DNA of 50,208 bases from Nemertoderma westbladi. Lineage: Eukaryota; Xenacoelomorpha; Nemertodermatida; Nemertodermatidae. The DNA lies in contig JAUCBJ010000198.1 in assembly GCA_032718475.1 (NCBI GenBank), positions 1 to 50,208 of the forward strand, in the 5' to 3' direction. Below, one piece after another: positions 40,368 to 50,208 of the stretch (position 1 is its first letter; each line of letters starts with the position of its first letter). The translations under genes were made by a program, and so were the position numbers. Under the pieces are notes generated by a model that saw nothing but the letters and a program-made list of their open reading frames with translations, ran no database searches and was not told where the DNA came from.

Positions 40368-41010
40368 GCTGGTTGCGAGAAAAGGGACCTGGGGAAAAAA
40401 TGTTCATTCTGAGAAAAACGCGTTTAAAGTTTGGCTCTTAAAATGGACTGTTTTCATTGGTTTATTGGTCGTTATTGGGGTGTTTGCATTGGTTTATTGG
40501 TCGTTATTGGGTTTTATTAGAGCGAAATTCAAACTGCATTATACTATTAATAGTACTACGCACCGTATACACTTGTTTTTTTAGATTATCTTAGAATATC
40601 TGTAGCCTATTCGGTTAGTTATTGTACAAAAAATTAATACACTAAAAATTTAGAATTTATTATAGAAACTGAAGCAGAGTGGCTGAACCTATTAAATAAT
40701 AGGGTTTTCTAGGTCGCTGATCACGATAAAACTTGTTAAAAATATTTTATGGAAAAGCAACCATTATTTTTTGTGCTATTTTGGTCCCCCAGTATGAAAA
40801 GTACAAGTAAAAAAATGTCAAAATAAAAAAATTTGTGTTTGGTTTGATAATTCTGAACGTACGTGTTTTCGAGGTCGCTGATTACGATGAAACTAGTTAT
40901 AAATATTTCTGGTAATGCAAACCCAATTTTGGTGCTATTCTAGTGCCCCAGAACGAAAATTACAAGTAGCACAAACTTATAAACTGTCAAATTATGCCTT
41001 TGGTTTGGTG
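40368..41010. repeat. Copy-C-specific insert after the gene stop, with tandem repeats
   Basis: It begins GTGGCTGGTTGCGAGAAAAG, a member of the terminal motif family at 18521. It contains a 35-bp tandem duplication (GGTTTATTGGTCGTTATTGG at about 40457 and 40491) and two diverged roughly 160-bp units (GGTCGCTGAT near 40711 and 40873). No gene. It takes the place of 14434-14672 in copy B. Confidence 0.65.
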
Positions 41011-41686
41011 CGTTTAACTAAATTATTAGTAATAAATACAGGATCAACATACATAAGTCGATATTGTAATCGAATTTATTGGTGATTATTTGGAGTTATC
41101 AATGATCTACAGTCAGTTAACTAGAGACGGGCCTAGCGGCCCGTGAAGCATGTCGTAGGAGACAGTACGAGTCAAGTAAAAGCTTTTGTTCTGTCTGATA
41201 ATCAATTAGTGTGAGGGTAGTCCCGGTGGTGTACGATAAATTTTCTAGACAACTTAAAACTATAATTATTATGTTGTAATCATCTAATGAATTATAAAAG
41301 CTGTTGTGATTATAGAAGATAGAGAGAGCAGTTAGCGAAATGATTATTTTATTCTATCGGATAGAGTAGTCGGAGTCTCAGAGAGGAGTCGAGGTAGGTG
41401 TCAATTGATTAATAATAATAACAGCCGTTGTCATGAATTCAATACAATCGCGCACAAGAAGTGATAAGACAAATTCGTTCTTATTTGGTAATTACACACT
41501 AAAAACAATACAAGAATACATATGCACAGTGAATAACCAACACTTCACTAATTATTGTGAATTGGAGTTATTTACATGTATTGATTAGGTCAATAATTGT
41601 TCTTTATGTGTTAGCGCATTTGATCGTAAATGTTTGTATCCATAAATTCAATGTTATAAGATTATTATTCCCAATCATAAGTCCAG
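41011..41686. other. Spacer of copy C, partly unique, no gene
   Basis: 41011-41075 and 41497 onwards match copy B; 41076-41496 does not. Nothing recognised beyond AT-rich sequence. Confidence 0.55.
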
Positions 41687-41929
41687 ATAGGTGGGGTCAG
41701 AGTAAAACGCGGATCCGGATCCGGATTCTACATTTAACATTGTCGCTACGGAAGTCGATTTTTTTTACATTTGTATAACTCCTAAAAATAAAACTATAAC
41801 CTGTTCTATTGACTTTAGTTTATTGTTTTGGTTAAAATAACGTGCCACTGTAACCTGTTCCTTTCCCTTAATTGATAATTTGGAATCCGGATCCGGATCC
41901 GCGTTTTACACCTACCCACATAGGTGGGG
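41687..41929. mobile_element. 223-bp MITE with GGATCC-rich inverted repeats (copy C)
   Basis: Copy of 15287-15530, with ATAGGTGGGG at both ends (41687-41696, 41920-41929), so the insertion predates the B/C duplication. Confidence 0.75.
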
Positions 41930-42153
41930 AAACTGGACGCAATAAAAATCCACCCCTCTCCAAGGGAAATTCCACGCAAATAACCACTGATTACTCTCAA
42001 AAATAAAACTGTAACCTGTTCTATTGTGTTTAGTTTATTGTTTCGCCACGTTTGTCACGTGGCCACTGTAAACTGCTCCTTTCCCTAAATTGAGAATTTA
42101 ACATTGAGGCGGGATATTAATTCGCCAAGGCGGGTTTTGCGTCCAGTTTCCCC
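41926..42153. mobile_element. MITE with GGGGAAACTGGACGC ends (copy C)
   Basis: Copy of 15527-15754 with the same 15-bp inverted ends (41926-41940 and 42139-42153). Confidence 0.7.
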
Positions 42154-42631
42154 CCCTGTCTCGCTTGTGATACGATATGGGAACCACTATCTTGCTTGTT
42201 TTTAAGACCACTTGAAGCATAGATTTTAATAAATTAATAAACATCTCGTCATGAAAATCGACTAAATTCGCTTTTACAGAACTTTATCTTTAACATTAAC
42301 GTTACCAAGATAATAAATAACATCTTGAAAAAATCTGTACATCTGTGACGCTCCATAGAAGGTAAGAAGATTAGAAACCCTAAAGAGGAACTTCCTTGGA
42401 TAAGAATAAATGCTTTATGAAATATTTTATTAAAATTATTGATATGCCGGCTGTGAAATTTTTTTCCCATTATAAACAATTCTTGTCAACTCATCAATTC
42501 ATTCAATTCGTGTTCTATTCCGAATTCGAATAAATTTTTCGTGCAGTTTTTTTTTTAATCTCTAAATAATTATAATAATATAAATAATCTAATCTGAGTG
42601 ATTATTAAATAGGAAGATCAACTTGGCCGCC
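42154..42631. other. AT-rich spacer, no gene (copy C)
   Basis: Counterpart of 15755-16235. Nothing recognised. Confidence 0.6.
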
Positions 42632-42742
42632 CAGTAGTGGCGGTTCTAGGGGGGGGGGGGGGGGGGGATAGAATACTGGTGGTTCCAAGTTTACCCCCCC
42701 CCCCCCCCCCAAAAAAAAAAAAAAATACTAGAACCGCCCCTG
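42632..42742. mobile_element. hAT-like MITE with homopolymer core (copy C)
   Basis: Counterpart of 16236-16355, with flanks TGGCCGCC and TGGCCTCC. It differs in the lengths of G, C and A runs and lacks the TAGCAAAATCC segment before the right end. Confidence 0.75.
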
Positions 42743-43484
42743 TGGCCTCCAATCGGCAGAACTTAATCCTAAGTTTATGTTCTATCTATTCTTGATAAAA
42801 GCAAAGCAAGTAATTTTTGTAAAAAGTTGGTTCTAAAAGGCTGTTTGGGCTAAATCTGTCTGGTATAATAAATTAATTATGACTAGGCTCATTGTGCATT
42901 TCATTGTAATGTTGTGATAGACATAAGAGCATATTGCTTAAGAGAACTATAGAGAAACCCACCACACAGCACAAATATCAGTTAAAAATTATAAAAATTA
43001 TAAAAGAGAGTTAAGTACAGAAGAGGCGATGTAGATTAATTAGCATATGCTGCATATGACGTTCCTATCCCGTCTGGCCTTATGGCAGCCCAGCACCATC
43101 TTCCAGTCCAAGCCCATTTGATGCGTGACCCACGAACGCAATGGGATGCGCATCGGATAAGGGCAAACTGTACTCGTGTCCTACTCTTACTGTCTTACTC
43201 GGGTAAATTGGTTAGCGTAAATTTGCGGGATTTCCGGCCTCGGGACCGGGATTATCACTCTCGGGATCCCGTCTGCGTAAAACTTAACTATAAATAAACT
43301 ACAGTAAACACTATATTACGTAACTAACGGTCCACAGTCAAATTATTCATAAACCACAATAATTACATACAAAATAATAAACTATCTTAATTCAATTTAA
43401 TACGATGCAGAGAGGTTCTAACCACGAAGACTATAACAGTCTACGAAACCAAGACTTCTCCATTTGGCTCAATATACAGTATAT
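42743..43484. repeat. Conserved non-coding block of the segmental duplication, copy C
   Basis: Third copy of 1-746 and 16356-17097. No gene. Confidence 0.8.
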
Positions 43485-43487
43485 GCA

Positions 43488-44280
43488 TTGCCTGTTTTGT
43501 CAAGTATATAAATATACCTTGCCTGTTTTGGCAAGTTTGTAAATATACCTTGCCTGTTTTGGCAAGTATGTAAATATTCATTGGCTGTTTTGGCAAGTAT
43601 ATAAATATACCTTGCCTGTTTTGGCAAGTATGTAAATATTCCTTGCCTGTTTTGGCTAGTATATAAATATACCTTGCCTGTTTTGGCAAGTTTGAAAATA
43701 TACCTTGCCTGTTTTGGCAAGTATGTAAATATTCCTTGCCTGTTTTGGCTAGTATATAAATATACCTTGCCTGTTTTGGCAAGTTTGTAAATATACCTTG
43801 CCTGTTTTGGCAAGTATGTAAATATTCCTTGCCTGCTTTGGGTAGTATATAAATATACCTTGCCTGTTTTGGCAAGTATGTAAATATTCCTTGCCTGCTT
43901 TGGGTAGTATATAAATATACCTTGCCTGTTTTGGCAAGTTTGAAAATATACCTTGCCTGTTTTGGCAAGTATGTAAATATTCCTTGCCTGTTTTGGCTAG
44001 TATATAAATATACCTTGCCTGTTTTGGCAAGTTTGTAAATATACCTTGCCTGTTTTGGCAAGTATGTAAATATTCCTTGCCTGCTTTGGGTAGTATATAA
44101 ATATACCTTGCCTGTTTTGGCAAGTATGTAAATATTCCTTGCCTGTTTTGGCTAGTATATAAATATACCTTGCCTGTTTTGGCAAGTTTGTAAATATACC
44201 TTGTATGTTTTGGCAAGTATATAAATACACCTTGCCTGTTTTGGCAAGTATATAAATATGCATTGCCTGTTCTGGTAAGT
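43488..44280. repeat. 31-bp minisatellite, copy C
   Basis: About 25 units, the shortest of the three arrays, lacking the 38-bp variant units and holding a private variant (CTGCTTTGGGTAG). Minus frames are again open by composition only. Confidence 0.95.
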
Positions 44281-44652
44281 ATTTGAATTTGATAGAGTAT
44301 ATTATAAATATGATGGAAACTTCCTGTAAGTTTCACGTGTAAGACAAATGTTGAATAAATTATAAAACAAAATATTATTTTATGGCTTTTCCCCTGGAGC
44401 AAAAAGAAGTAATGCAGGAGGAGTAAACGAAATTTAATATTGTCCTCTACTTAAAGTAATTTAATTGCCGTACTACTGTAATGAGAATTTCAAGGATTTT
44501 TTGAGTCAAGTTTTAATAATATGTGGCTGGCCACGAGAAAAGGGACCTTATGTCGCAAAACCTGATTCTGAGATAATTTGATCGTAAATGGTTGTATCCA
44601 TAAATTCAATGTTATAAGATTATTATTCCCAATCATAAGTCCAGATATAGGT
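44281..44652. other. Spacer and truncated terminal motif, no gene
   Basis: 44281-44575 matches 18279-18580, including the GAGAAAAGGGACC motif, then switches abruptly at about 44577 to sequence matching 15220-15290. It is a recombination or insertion boundary. Confidence 0.65.
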
Positions 44653-44900
44653 GTGGAAACTGGACGCTATAAAAATTCACCCCTCTCCAAGGGAAATTCC
44701 ACACAAATAACCACTGATTACTCTCAAAAATAAAACTGTAACCTGTTCTATTGTGTTTAGTTTATTGTTTCGCCACGTTTGTCACGTGGCCACTGTAAAC
44801 TGCTCCTTTCCCTAAATTGAGAATTTAACATTGAGGCGGGGTATTAATTCGCTAGGATGGGATTGCGTCCAGCCCCCCCCCCCCCCCCCCCCCCCGTCTC
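44653..44900. mobile_element. Third copy of the GGAAACTGGACGC-ended MITE, with long C run
   Basis: Left end GTGGAAACTGGACGC; right end GCGTCCAG followed by more than 20 C. It lacks the GGATCC-rich MITE next to it, showing the state before that insertion. Confidence 0.65.
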
Positions 44901-45552
44901 CATTAAGTCACGTGTAAATCCTCCGGTCTGGCACAGACAATCGCAAAGAGCGCTCGGTTACCTTCAAAATGAAGGGCGCTTGAATGTATTGGTTTTATAT
45001 TCCCGTTTTTCCCTCCCAGTCTCAATCCGCTCATCTGTCTGCTTATTTCGTGACGACAATTTATCACTTATGTAATTCACTGGTGTAAACCGTCCCACGA
45101 GAATATGTTGTGTTTTCCTTTAGGAGAAACGTATTTTTACTTTATAATATTAAATATATGCCAATACTAAATCATGATACTATTAATATTATTAAAGGCT
45201 TCGCTTGAATCATTAGTTAGAAATATCGCCATACGGTAATTTTTTAATGGGTTAGGTAGGTTGTGAGCCGGCACACACGGGTCTAATTCTCAATAATGTT
45301 CAATTGTAGAGACCGATCTGGGTTTGGTGTCATTAAAAGCATTTCCAGTCGGCATATCAGCGATATTATTAATTCTAAATTCATTGATAATGTATGTATG
45401 TATGTATGACCCATACACATATAATCTTATAATCGCAATATATAATCTTGCCTATCAGCTATCACCTGACTGACTGCCTGGGCGCAGCTAAGTGTAGAGT
45501 GCTGTAGCATACAGAACAAGAACGGCATTGTTTACTTAGTGCAGTTGTTTAC
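44901..45552. other. Unique AT-rich sequence, no gene
   Basis: Only a short ATGT microsatellite (about 45390-45408) is seen. No ORF above background. Confidence 0.5.
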
Positions 45553-46505
45553 TTAGCAGCCCTCCACATCCATCTCGAGGGTAAACTTGAGATTGGGATG
45601 GAGGTCATTGACCTCTCTCAGCTTCTCAGTGGGGTTGTTACTGCCAACGCTAAATACGTCATCGACATACCTATCACTAAGCTTAGTGCCCGCAGCGATC
45701 CTCTCATCGAACTTTGACAGAAAGATGTTGGCGAGTATGGGGCCCAAAGGAGACCCCATAGCGACACCATCTTTCTGTCTGGCAGACGTAGTTGCCATGG
45801 TGATCCAGGAATACGACTTCCTTGGTAGCCAACAGCATAAGACCAATAAATTGGTCCTTGCTGATTGGCTGGCCGTCAGGATGCCGCTCATACAGTAGAT
45901 CCGCAGCGAGCTGCACCGCCTCCCTCAGAGGGTCGTTAATGAATAAACTCACGACGTCCAGGGAGTAGAGGCGGTCCGTGGGTTCTACCTCAAGTTGGGC
46001 GAGACGATCGGCTGACCCAGTGCTGTTTGTAGATATCTTACCCTCGGGCAGCACATCCAACATATCTCTGAGAAATCCAGTAATAGGATGGTATATGCTG
46101 CCAGGCTAGGACGTAGCGGGACACCAGCCTTGTGGACTTTGGCGAGGCCATAAAGTCTAGGAGGAGTGGTATCCTTGCGAGGTAGTAACCTCGCTAAGAG
46201 TTCCTCATTATCCTTGCCCACAATGCTCCTGACCTCATCACGAATAACCTCTGACCTTTGTCGGCAAACATCTATCTTTACAGCACTGGACGACTGGGAG
46301 GGGGACCAAACTTAGTTGGGTCGGCGATGATCGCATCGGCCTTGGTGAGGTAAGACTCCTTCCTCATAATACAGTACCTGTTCCCTTTGTCGAACGGTAC
46401 AGCAATCAAACCCTGCTGCTTCAGATAACGTGCCGTTGTAGCAACAGCATCAGACTGCATCTGAAGACGCATTAACCGAGCGTAGTTCTGAGCATGGTGG
46501 GACAC
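45553..46505 (-). pseudogene. Penelope-like element reverse transcriptase, broken
   Basis: Minus-strand fragments in several frames give, in order: VPFDKGNRYCIM with ADPTKF (46505-46278); PPRLYGLAKVHKAGVPLRP (46221-45985); RLYSLDVVSLFINDPLREA (46063-45704); and QKDGVAMGSPLGPILANIF followed by RYVDDVFSV (45891-45553). These blocks match the Penelope-like RT, with the two catalytic Asp in YVDD and a PLE-type DVVSLF block. At least three frameshifts break it, and sequence stops soon after TLEMDV, so the C-terminal part and any GIY-YIG endonuclease are missing. Confidence 0.85.
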
Positions 46506-46971
46506 ACTTACTTTGTCAGCCTCGGTGGTGTAGTGAAATAGTCGACCTGGGAGTAAAAGAGTGCGGTGTCAAACTTGGTTTTGACCGGATTCTTGGCCCC
46601 AGTCTGAGCACCGACTCAACAGTCTCAGGTAGGACTATTCCATCCTCACACCGAACTGTAGTTACCTACAGACCCTCACTCTTCATTCAATACTCGTTCT
46701 GTCTCCCTTGGTGAATTTCACTCTACATTTCCTGGCTTGGCCTCCTGAGAATGCCTTCAGCTGCGGGGCGAAACCTACCGATCAGCTGGCTGCTGTCAGC
46801 TGATCACTGATTGCATGCAACGTCTAGGTCCTGTTGCTTTTTAGTTTTATTACCTACTTTGGTACTAACACACCTACCGGTAAGGTTTTTTACTTCAGGT
46901 GCTTGATAGATAATAAATAAATATGATTATTAATTGATTGTAAACCAGAATCGCTAATTTACCCAACCAAT
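46506..46971. other. Possible Penelope upstream remnant and spacer
   Basis: The first 150 bp may continue the Penelope element on the minus strand. The rest has no recognised feature. Confidence 0.4.
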
Positions 46972-47278
46972 GCTTACCTCTTATGATACAAATAACTACG
47001 GTGGCTGATCTTTACCAATTAATTAATTTTTTTTTACTTTTTTTTTCAGAAGTTCTCCATGACGTCATAATTTATGGTCGACCAAAAATTAATTTATGGT
47101 CGACCAAATATTAATTTACGGTCGCCAAAAATTAATTTTTGGTCGACCATAAATTTTTTCCGGTTATTTTAACCCGAGGAACAGGAACTAGCCGAGGCGT
47201 AGCCGAGGCTTTCCTGTTCCCAGGGTTAAGTCTTTTGTCTTACCTCTTATTTGTCTTACCTCTTATGATACAAATAAC
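46972..47278. repeat. Foldback-rich insert flanked by a 24-bp direct repeat
   Basis: CTTACCTCTTATGATACAAATAAC occurs at about 46973-46996 and 47255-47278. Between them lie a perfect 25-bp inverted repeat (47069-47093 and 47131-47155, each with GGTCGACC) and a second near-perfect 19-bp one (about 47169-47187 and 47211-47229) around a GCCGAGGCGTAGCCGAGGC direct repeat. No gene. Confidence 0.75.
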
Positions 47279-47411
47279 ACTCAGTTAAGGTGCAATCGTT
47301 AATAATTCAGCGATGTCTCTATTTATCATAACAAATATTTACATAAGTTAATCGGCAAATATTACAGTATATACAAATACAGCAACAATAATCAGGTCCG
47401 GCCATTGCAGT

Positions 47412-47567
47412 CAGCAGAGTGCAGACAGCTCCGTGCAGACAGCTCCATGCAGACAACTCCGTGCAGACATACAGTGCAAACGGCACAGTGCAGACAGCAC
47501 AGTGCAAACAGCACAGTGCAGACAGCACAGTGCAGACAGCACAGTGCAGACAGCTCCCATAATATAC
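47412..47567. repeat. 14-bp tandem repeat (CAGCACAGTGCAGA)
   Basis: About eleven units, with variants containing CTCCGTGCAGA. Every frame through it is open on one strand or the other, so ORFs here are not evidence of a gene. Confidence 0.9.
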
Positions 47568-48300
47568 TGTACTTTGATTCTACGCATTCGGCCAAGATGT
47601 TATTAGGCTAAAGTCCGCCTTGCTGCTATTAGCAAAAACAGAACAATAAGATTTCGACAAAGCTGAGCCTAAAATAGTGAGAAATCATGACGGCATGGTT
47701 GCTCAGCAACTTCCAATAGAAAACTGCTGTGCGTCATTGTTGATACTCCAACAGAGAAAAGCTGAGCCAAGAAAATGAAAAGTAGATTTATTGGCTGTTT
47801 ATCTTTAGGTATGTACCGGAATCGAACACGACGGCGGGGCCTATGGATCTGACATTTGATCTGACTAGCTTATCGATACTAAAATGTGAATTTTAGGTCG
47901 CATAAGCTCTTACAAAATTACCTACCAGAATTCAGATACACATCAATGTATGGACCTTTAGTGAAAATTTTTGCTATTGGGGGTTTTATTTGCCGATCAT
48001 TTCAATTACGACGTCGGTTAGGCTATTGACTGCCTATTTACTATTTGTATGTCTGTCTGTCTGTTAAAATTCAAGAAAGTTAAAATTCACGAAATCTAAA
48101 CAGTCTGTCTGTTGGTCTGTCTGTCTGTCAAAAATTGAGAAATTATCCAAATTAACAAAATAATTCAATTCATGGGTTTTATTGGTCAGTGATTTCCTTT
48201 ACGATTTCTATTTCCATGTTTGATTGATTCTTTAAGTAATAATGTCATATTTTGAAAGATAAACAGACAGACATAGAGACGGACATACATACATACTAAC
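47568..48300. other. Unique sequence, no gene
   Basis: GTCT/CTGT microsatellite-like tracts occur at 48045-48130. Nothing else is recognised. Confidence 0.5.
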
Positions 48301-48302
48301 CA

Positions 48303-48410
48303 GGGGCGGATCCAGGGGGGGGGGGGGGTGCTTTTTTGAACTATGACTGTAAGCACTAGCGTATCGAGGGTGGTGGCCATGTGGCTATAGCCACCCCCTA
48401 GTAATATGGA
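48303..48410. mobile_element. Fragment of a hAT-like MITE
   Basis: CAGGGGCGGATCCAGG followed by a G run resembles one end of a hAT-like MITE. The matching opposite end was not found. Confidence 0.35.
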
Positions 48411-48539
48411 AATATCCCTTGGCAGTATTATATCAGTTGTAGCCTTCTGGCTGGCCACAAATGGGAAATACATTGCTCTCTTGTAAGGAGAAGTAATTGA
48501 TTCGAGTCACAACTAATTATGTAATAGGGCATACAGGAG

Positions 48540-50208
48540 TCAGTGGGCTCTGTGCCATTTGCTGTACATTAGCTTGGGGTGCCTTGTATTCCGACAGCGA
48601 CAGACCACTAACAAAGTAAAGGTATACAATACATAGCTATACAATAATACATATACAATAATTTTACAAGCTTTATGTGCCTGTTGTTTACAGTATGAGT
48701 CAAACTTGAGATCGGAACATATCATCAGACCCAAATCCTTGCATTCCTTTTCCTCTTTACGCGATTTCTCTCACAACTTGTATGACGCTTTCTGGTTATT
48801 CTTACCAACATATACCACGGAGCATTTGTGAGCAGCGACCGAGAGTTGCCAGTCGGCTACCCAGTCACCCAACTTTGACAGCGAACACTGTAATAAATGA
48901 CTCTCCTTTGACGGCGCATACAGTTTGACGTCATCTGCAAACAGTTTGCATGTAATAATATCAACTAGTTGTGGCAGGTCATTAATAAATATTAAGAACA
49001 GAACTGGCCCCAACACACTTCCTTGAGGTACTGGAAATGACGTCACATACCTTCGAGAAACAGGCACCAACCACGAATCTCTGTGTTCGGCCTGACAAGA
49101 ACGCTGCGATCCAAGCCAGTAGATTACCCCCGATTCCATAACTTGTAAGTTTAGAAATCAGTTTTGAATGGACTACGGAGTCAAACGCCTTTGCGTATGC
49201 TTTTATGTATATTATGTCAAGATTGTTCTTGTCATCAATTAGTTTAAGCCAATCAGCTGTGCATTCGAGTAGTTGGGTACATGTGGAACGTTTCTCTAAG
49301 AAGCCGTGTTGGGACCTTGATATTAATTTGTGCAGAAGCAAATAGCGACATATCTCATCCTTGATGCACATCTCCATGACTTTGCAGGCAATGCACGTCA
49401 GGGAAATTGGTCTGTAGTTGTATGCATTTAGAGGATCACCCTTCTTAAAGGAAGGAATAACGACGGCAGTCAACCAGACTAGTGGAAGAGAGTGAGATTC
49501 AAATGACGCTTTAAATATGGCCGAGAGCGGAGCGGCTAGGTTACATGCTAGGTTAGAGAATAATAAGCACGGGAATCCGTCCAGGGTGCGACTAGATTTT
49601 GGTTTCAGTTTTTTGAGCATTTTCAGCACAGTTACCGGATCGAATGGGACTTTATCGAGTTTCACATTTATAGGAACTTTTCGCGGCAATGGGTGTATTG
49701 TATTGTTATCAGATGTAAAGTTCTCAGAAAGAACATCAGCAAATATTCTAGCCTTTACAGCGTCATCAAGTATAATATCTCCATTATATTTCAGAGGTCT
49801 GATTCCTGAGTTTGTTTTTCGTTTCGAATTAACAAATTTGAACATGGAGCTACGGTCGCCCGACGTAAGTATTTTCGTTTCCCGGACACAAGCAGCGCGG
49901 AACACCGCCTTAGAGACTTCATCTGCGGCATATTTATACGCTTCTTTTCCACCAGGCAAATTTCTTCTTCTCCAGAGCAATTTCTTTGTGCGCTGCAGCT
50001 GATGTACATAAGCCGGATAATATTTTTTCTTTCCTGGGTTCGCGAATTTCTTAAATGGGATACAAAGATCAATACCTTTCTTCAATGTTGTACTGAATAT
50101 TTCCCAAAGCTCTGTTACTGAGCTACATGATGAAAATATATCCTTACAGTTAACAGTTCAAAGAAATAATCCAAACTGATTGTAAAAGCTTTTGTGGGAT
50201 AACTGATA
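48540..50208 (-). pseudogene. CR1/Jockey-like LINE reverse transcriptase, broken, runs off the window
   Basis: The minus frame 50085-48982 encodes a linker and RT start: VIPSFKKGDPLNAYNYRPIS, SQHGFLEKRST, and AKAFDSV. In the last block the expected first catalytic Asp (usually D two residues after YI) is replaced by Lys-Ala. A -1/+2 frameshift near 49000-49130 leads to frame 49139-48771 with GSVLGPVLFLIFINDLP and FADDVKLY, and another to 48734-48540 with the DLGLMICSDLKF tail. The 5' end lies beyond 50208. Block order and spelling fit CR1/Jockey-type elements. Inactive by frameshifts and catalytic change. Confidence 0.85.

Noticed and set aside
47319-47611. Cys/Leu-rich and Gln-rich ORFs
   Set aside because: Products of the 14-bp tandem repeat read in different frames.

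Overview
This window is repeat-dense nuclear DNA of an animal, most likely an invertebrate. It holds two BEL/Pao-like LTR retroelements, APE-type non-LTR elements, a Penelope-like element, hAT-like MITEs and minisatellites, and its only host-like gene is a single-exon, type II membrane, glycosyltransferase-like gene. I see no rRNA, tRNA, CRISPR array or bacterial operon. The species cannot be named from the sequence.

Backbone. A mosaic segmental duplication explains most of the window. The order of one unit is: minus-strand LINE fragment (LINE1), 154-bp foldback, glycosyltransferase-like gene, spacer, nested MITEs, 120-bp hAT-like MITE, conserved 0.75-kb non-coding block, 31-bp minisatellite. 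Copy A is only the end of a unit (1-9070). Copy B runs 9071-18520. Copy C runs about 22888-44570. Equivalent points in B and C are 25.9-26.4 kb apart. The copies differ by insertions that allow relative dating.

Insertions. (1) A minus-strand, gag-only LTR element at 920-7878 sits inside the copy-A minisatellite, with GCCTG on both sides and 534-bp LTRs. (2) A plus-strand BEL/Pao-like element at 23827-35998 sits inside LINE1 of copy C, with GTTAG on both sides and 1212-bp LTRs differing at only two positions that I can find. Its single 1499-codon ORF keeps gag, zinc knuckles and protease, but reverse transcriptase, RNase H and integrase are deleted, so its recent movement must have been in trans. 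(3) A second APE-type LINE (LINE2) lies at 18628-about 22000 between sequences that resemble terminal inverted repeats. Pieces of element 2 also occur elsewhere: 43 bp of LTR end in LINE1 of copy B, and 479 bp of its 3' region, inverted, inside LINE2.

Right end (44.6-50.2 kb). This part lies outside the duplication. It holds a decayed Penelope-like reverse transcriptase, a foldback-rich stretch, a 14-bp tandem repeat and a decayed CR1/Jockey-like LINE, both RT remnants on the minus strand.

Best candidates for something new: an array of 20 short hairpin motifs of three sequence classes with the same stem layout in the 3' non-coding part of the gag-only element; five phase-0 splice-donor-like sites in the element-2 ORF together with an LTR difference that destroys a sixth; a 23-bp perfect stem upstream of a -1 overlap between the two gag ORFs; and the foldback directly upstream of both glycosyltransferase-like gene copies.
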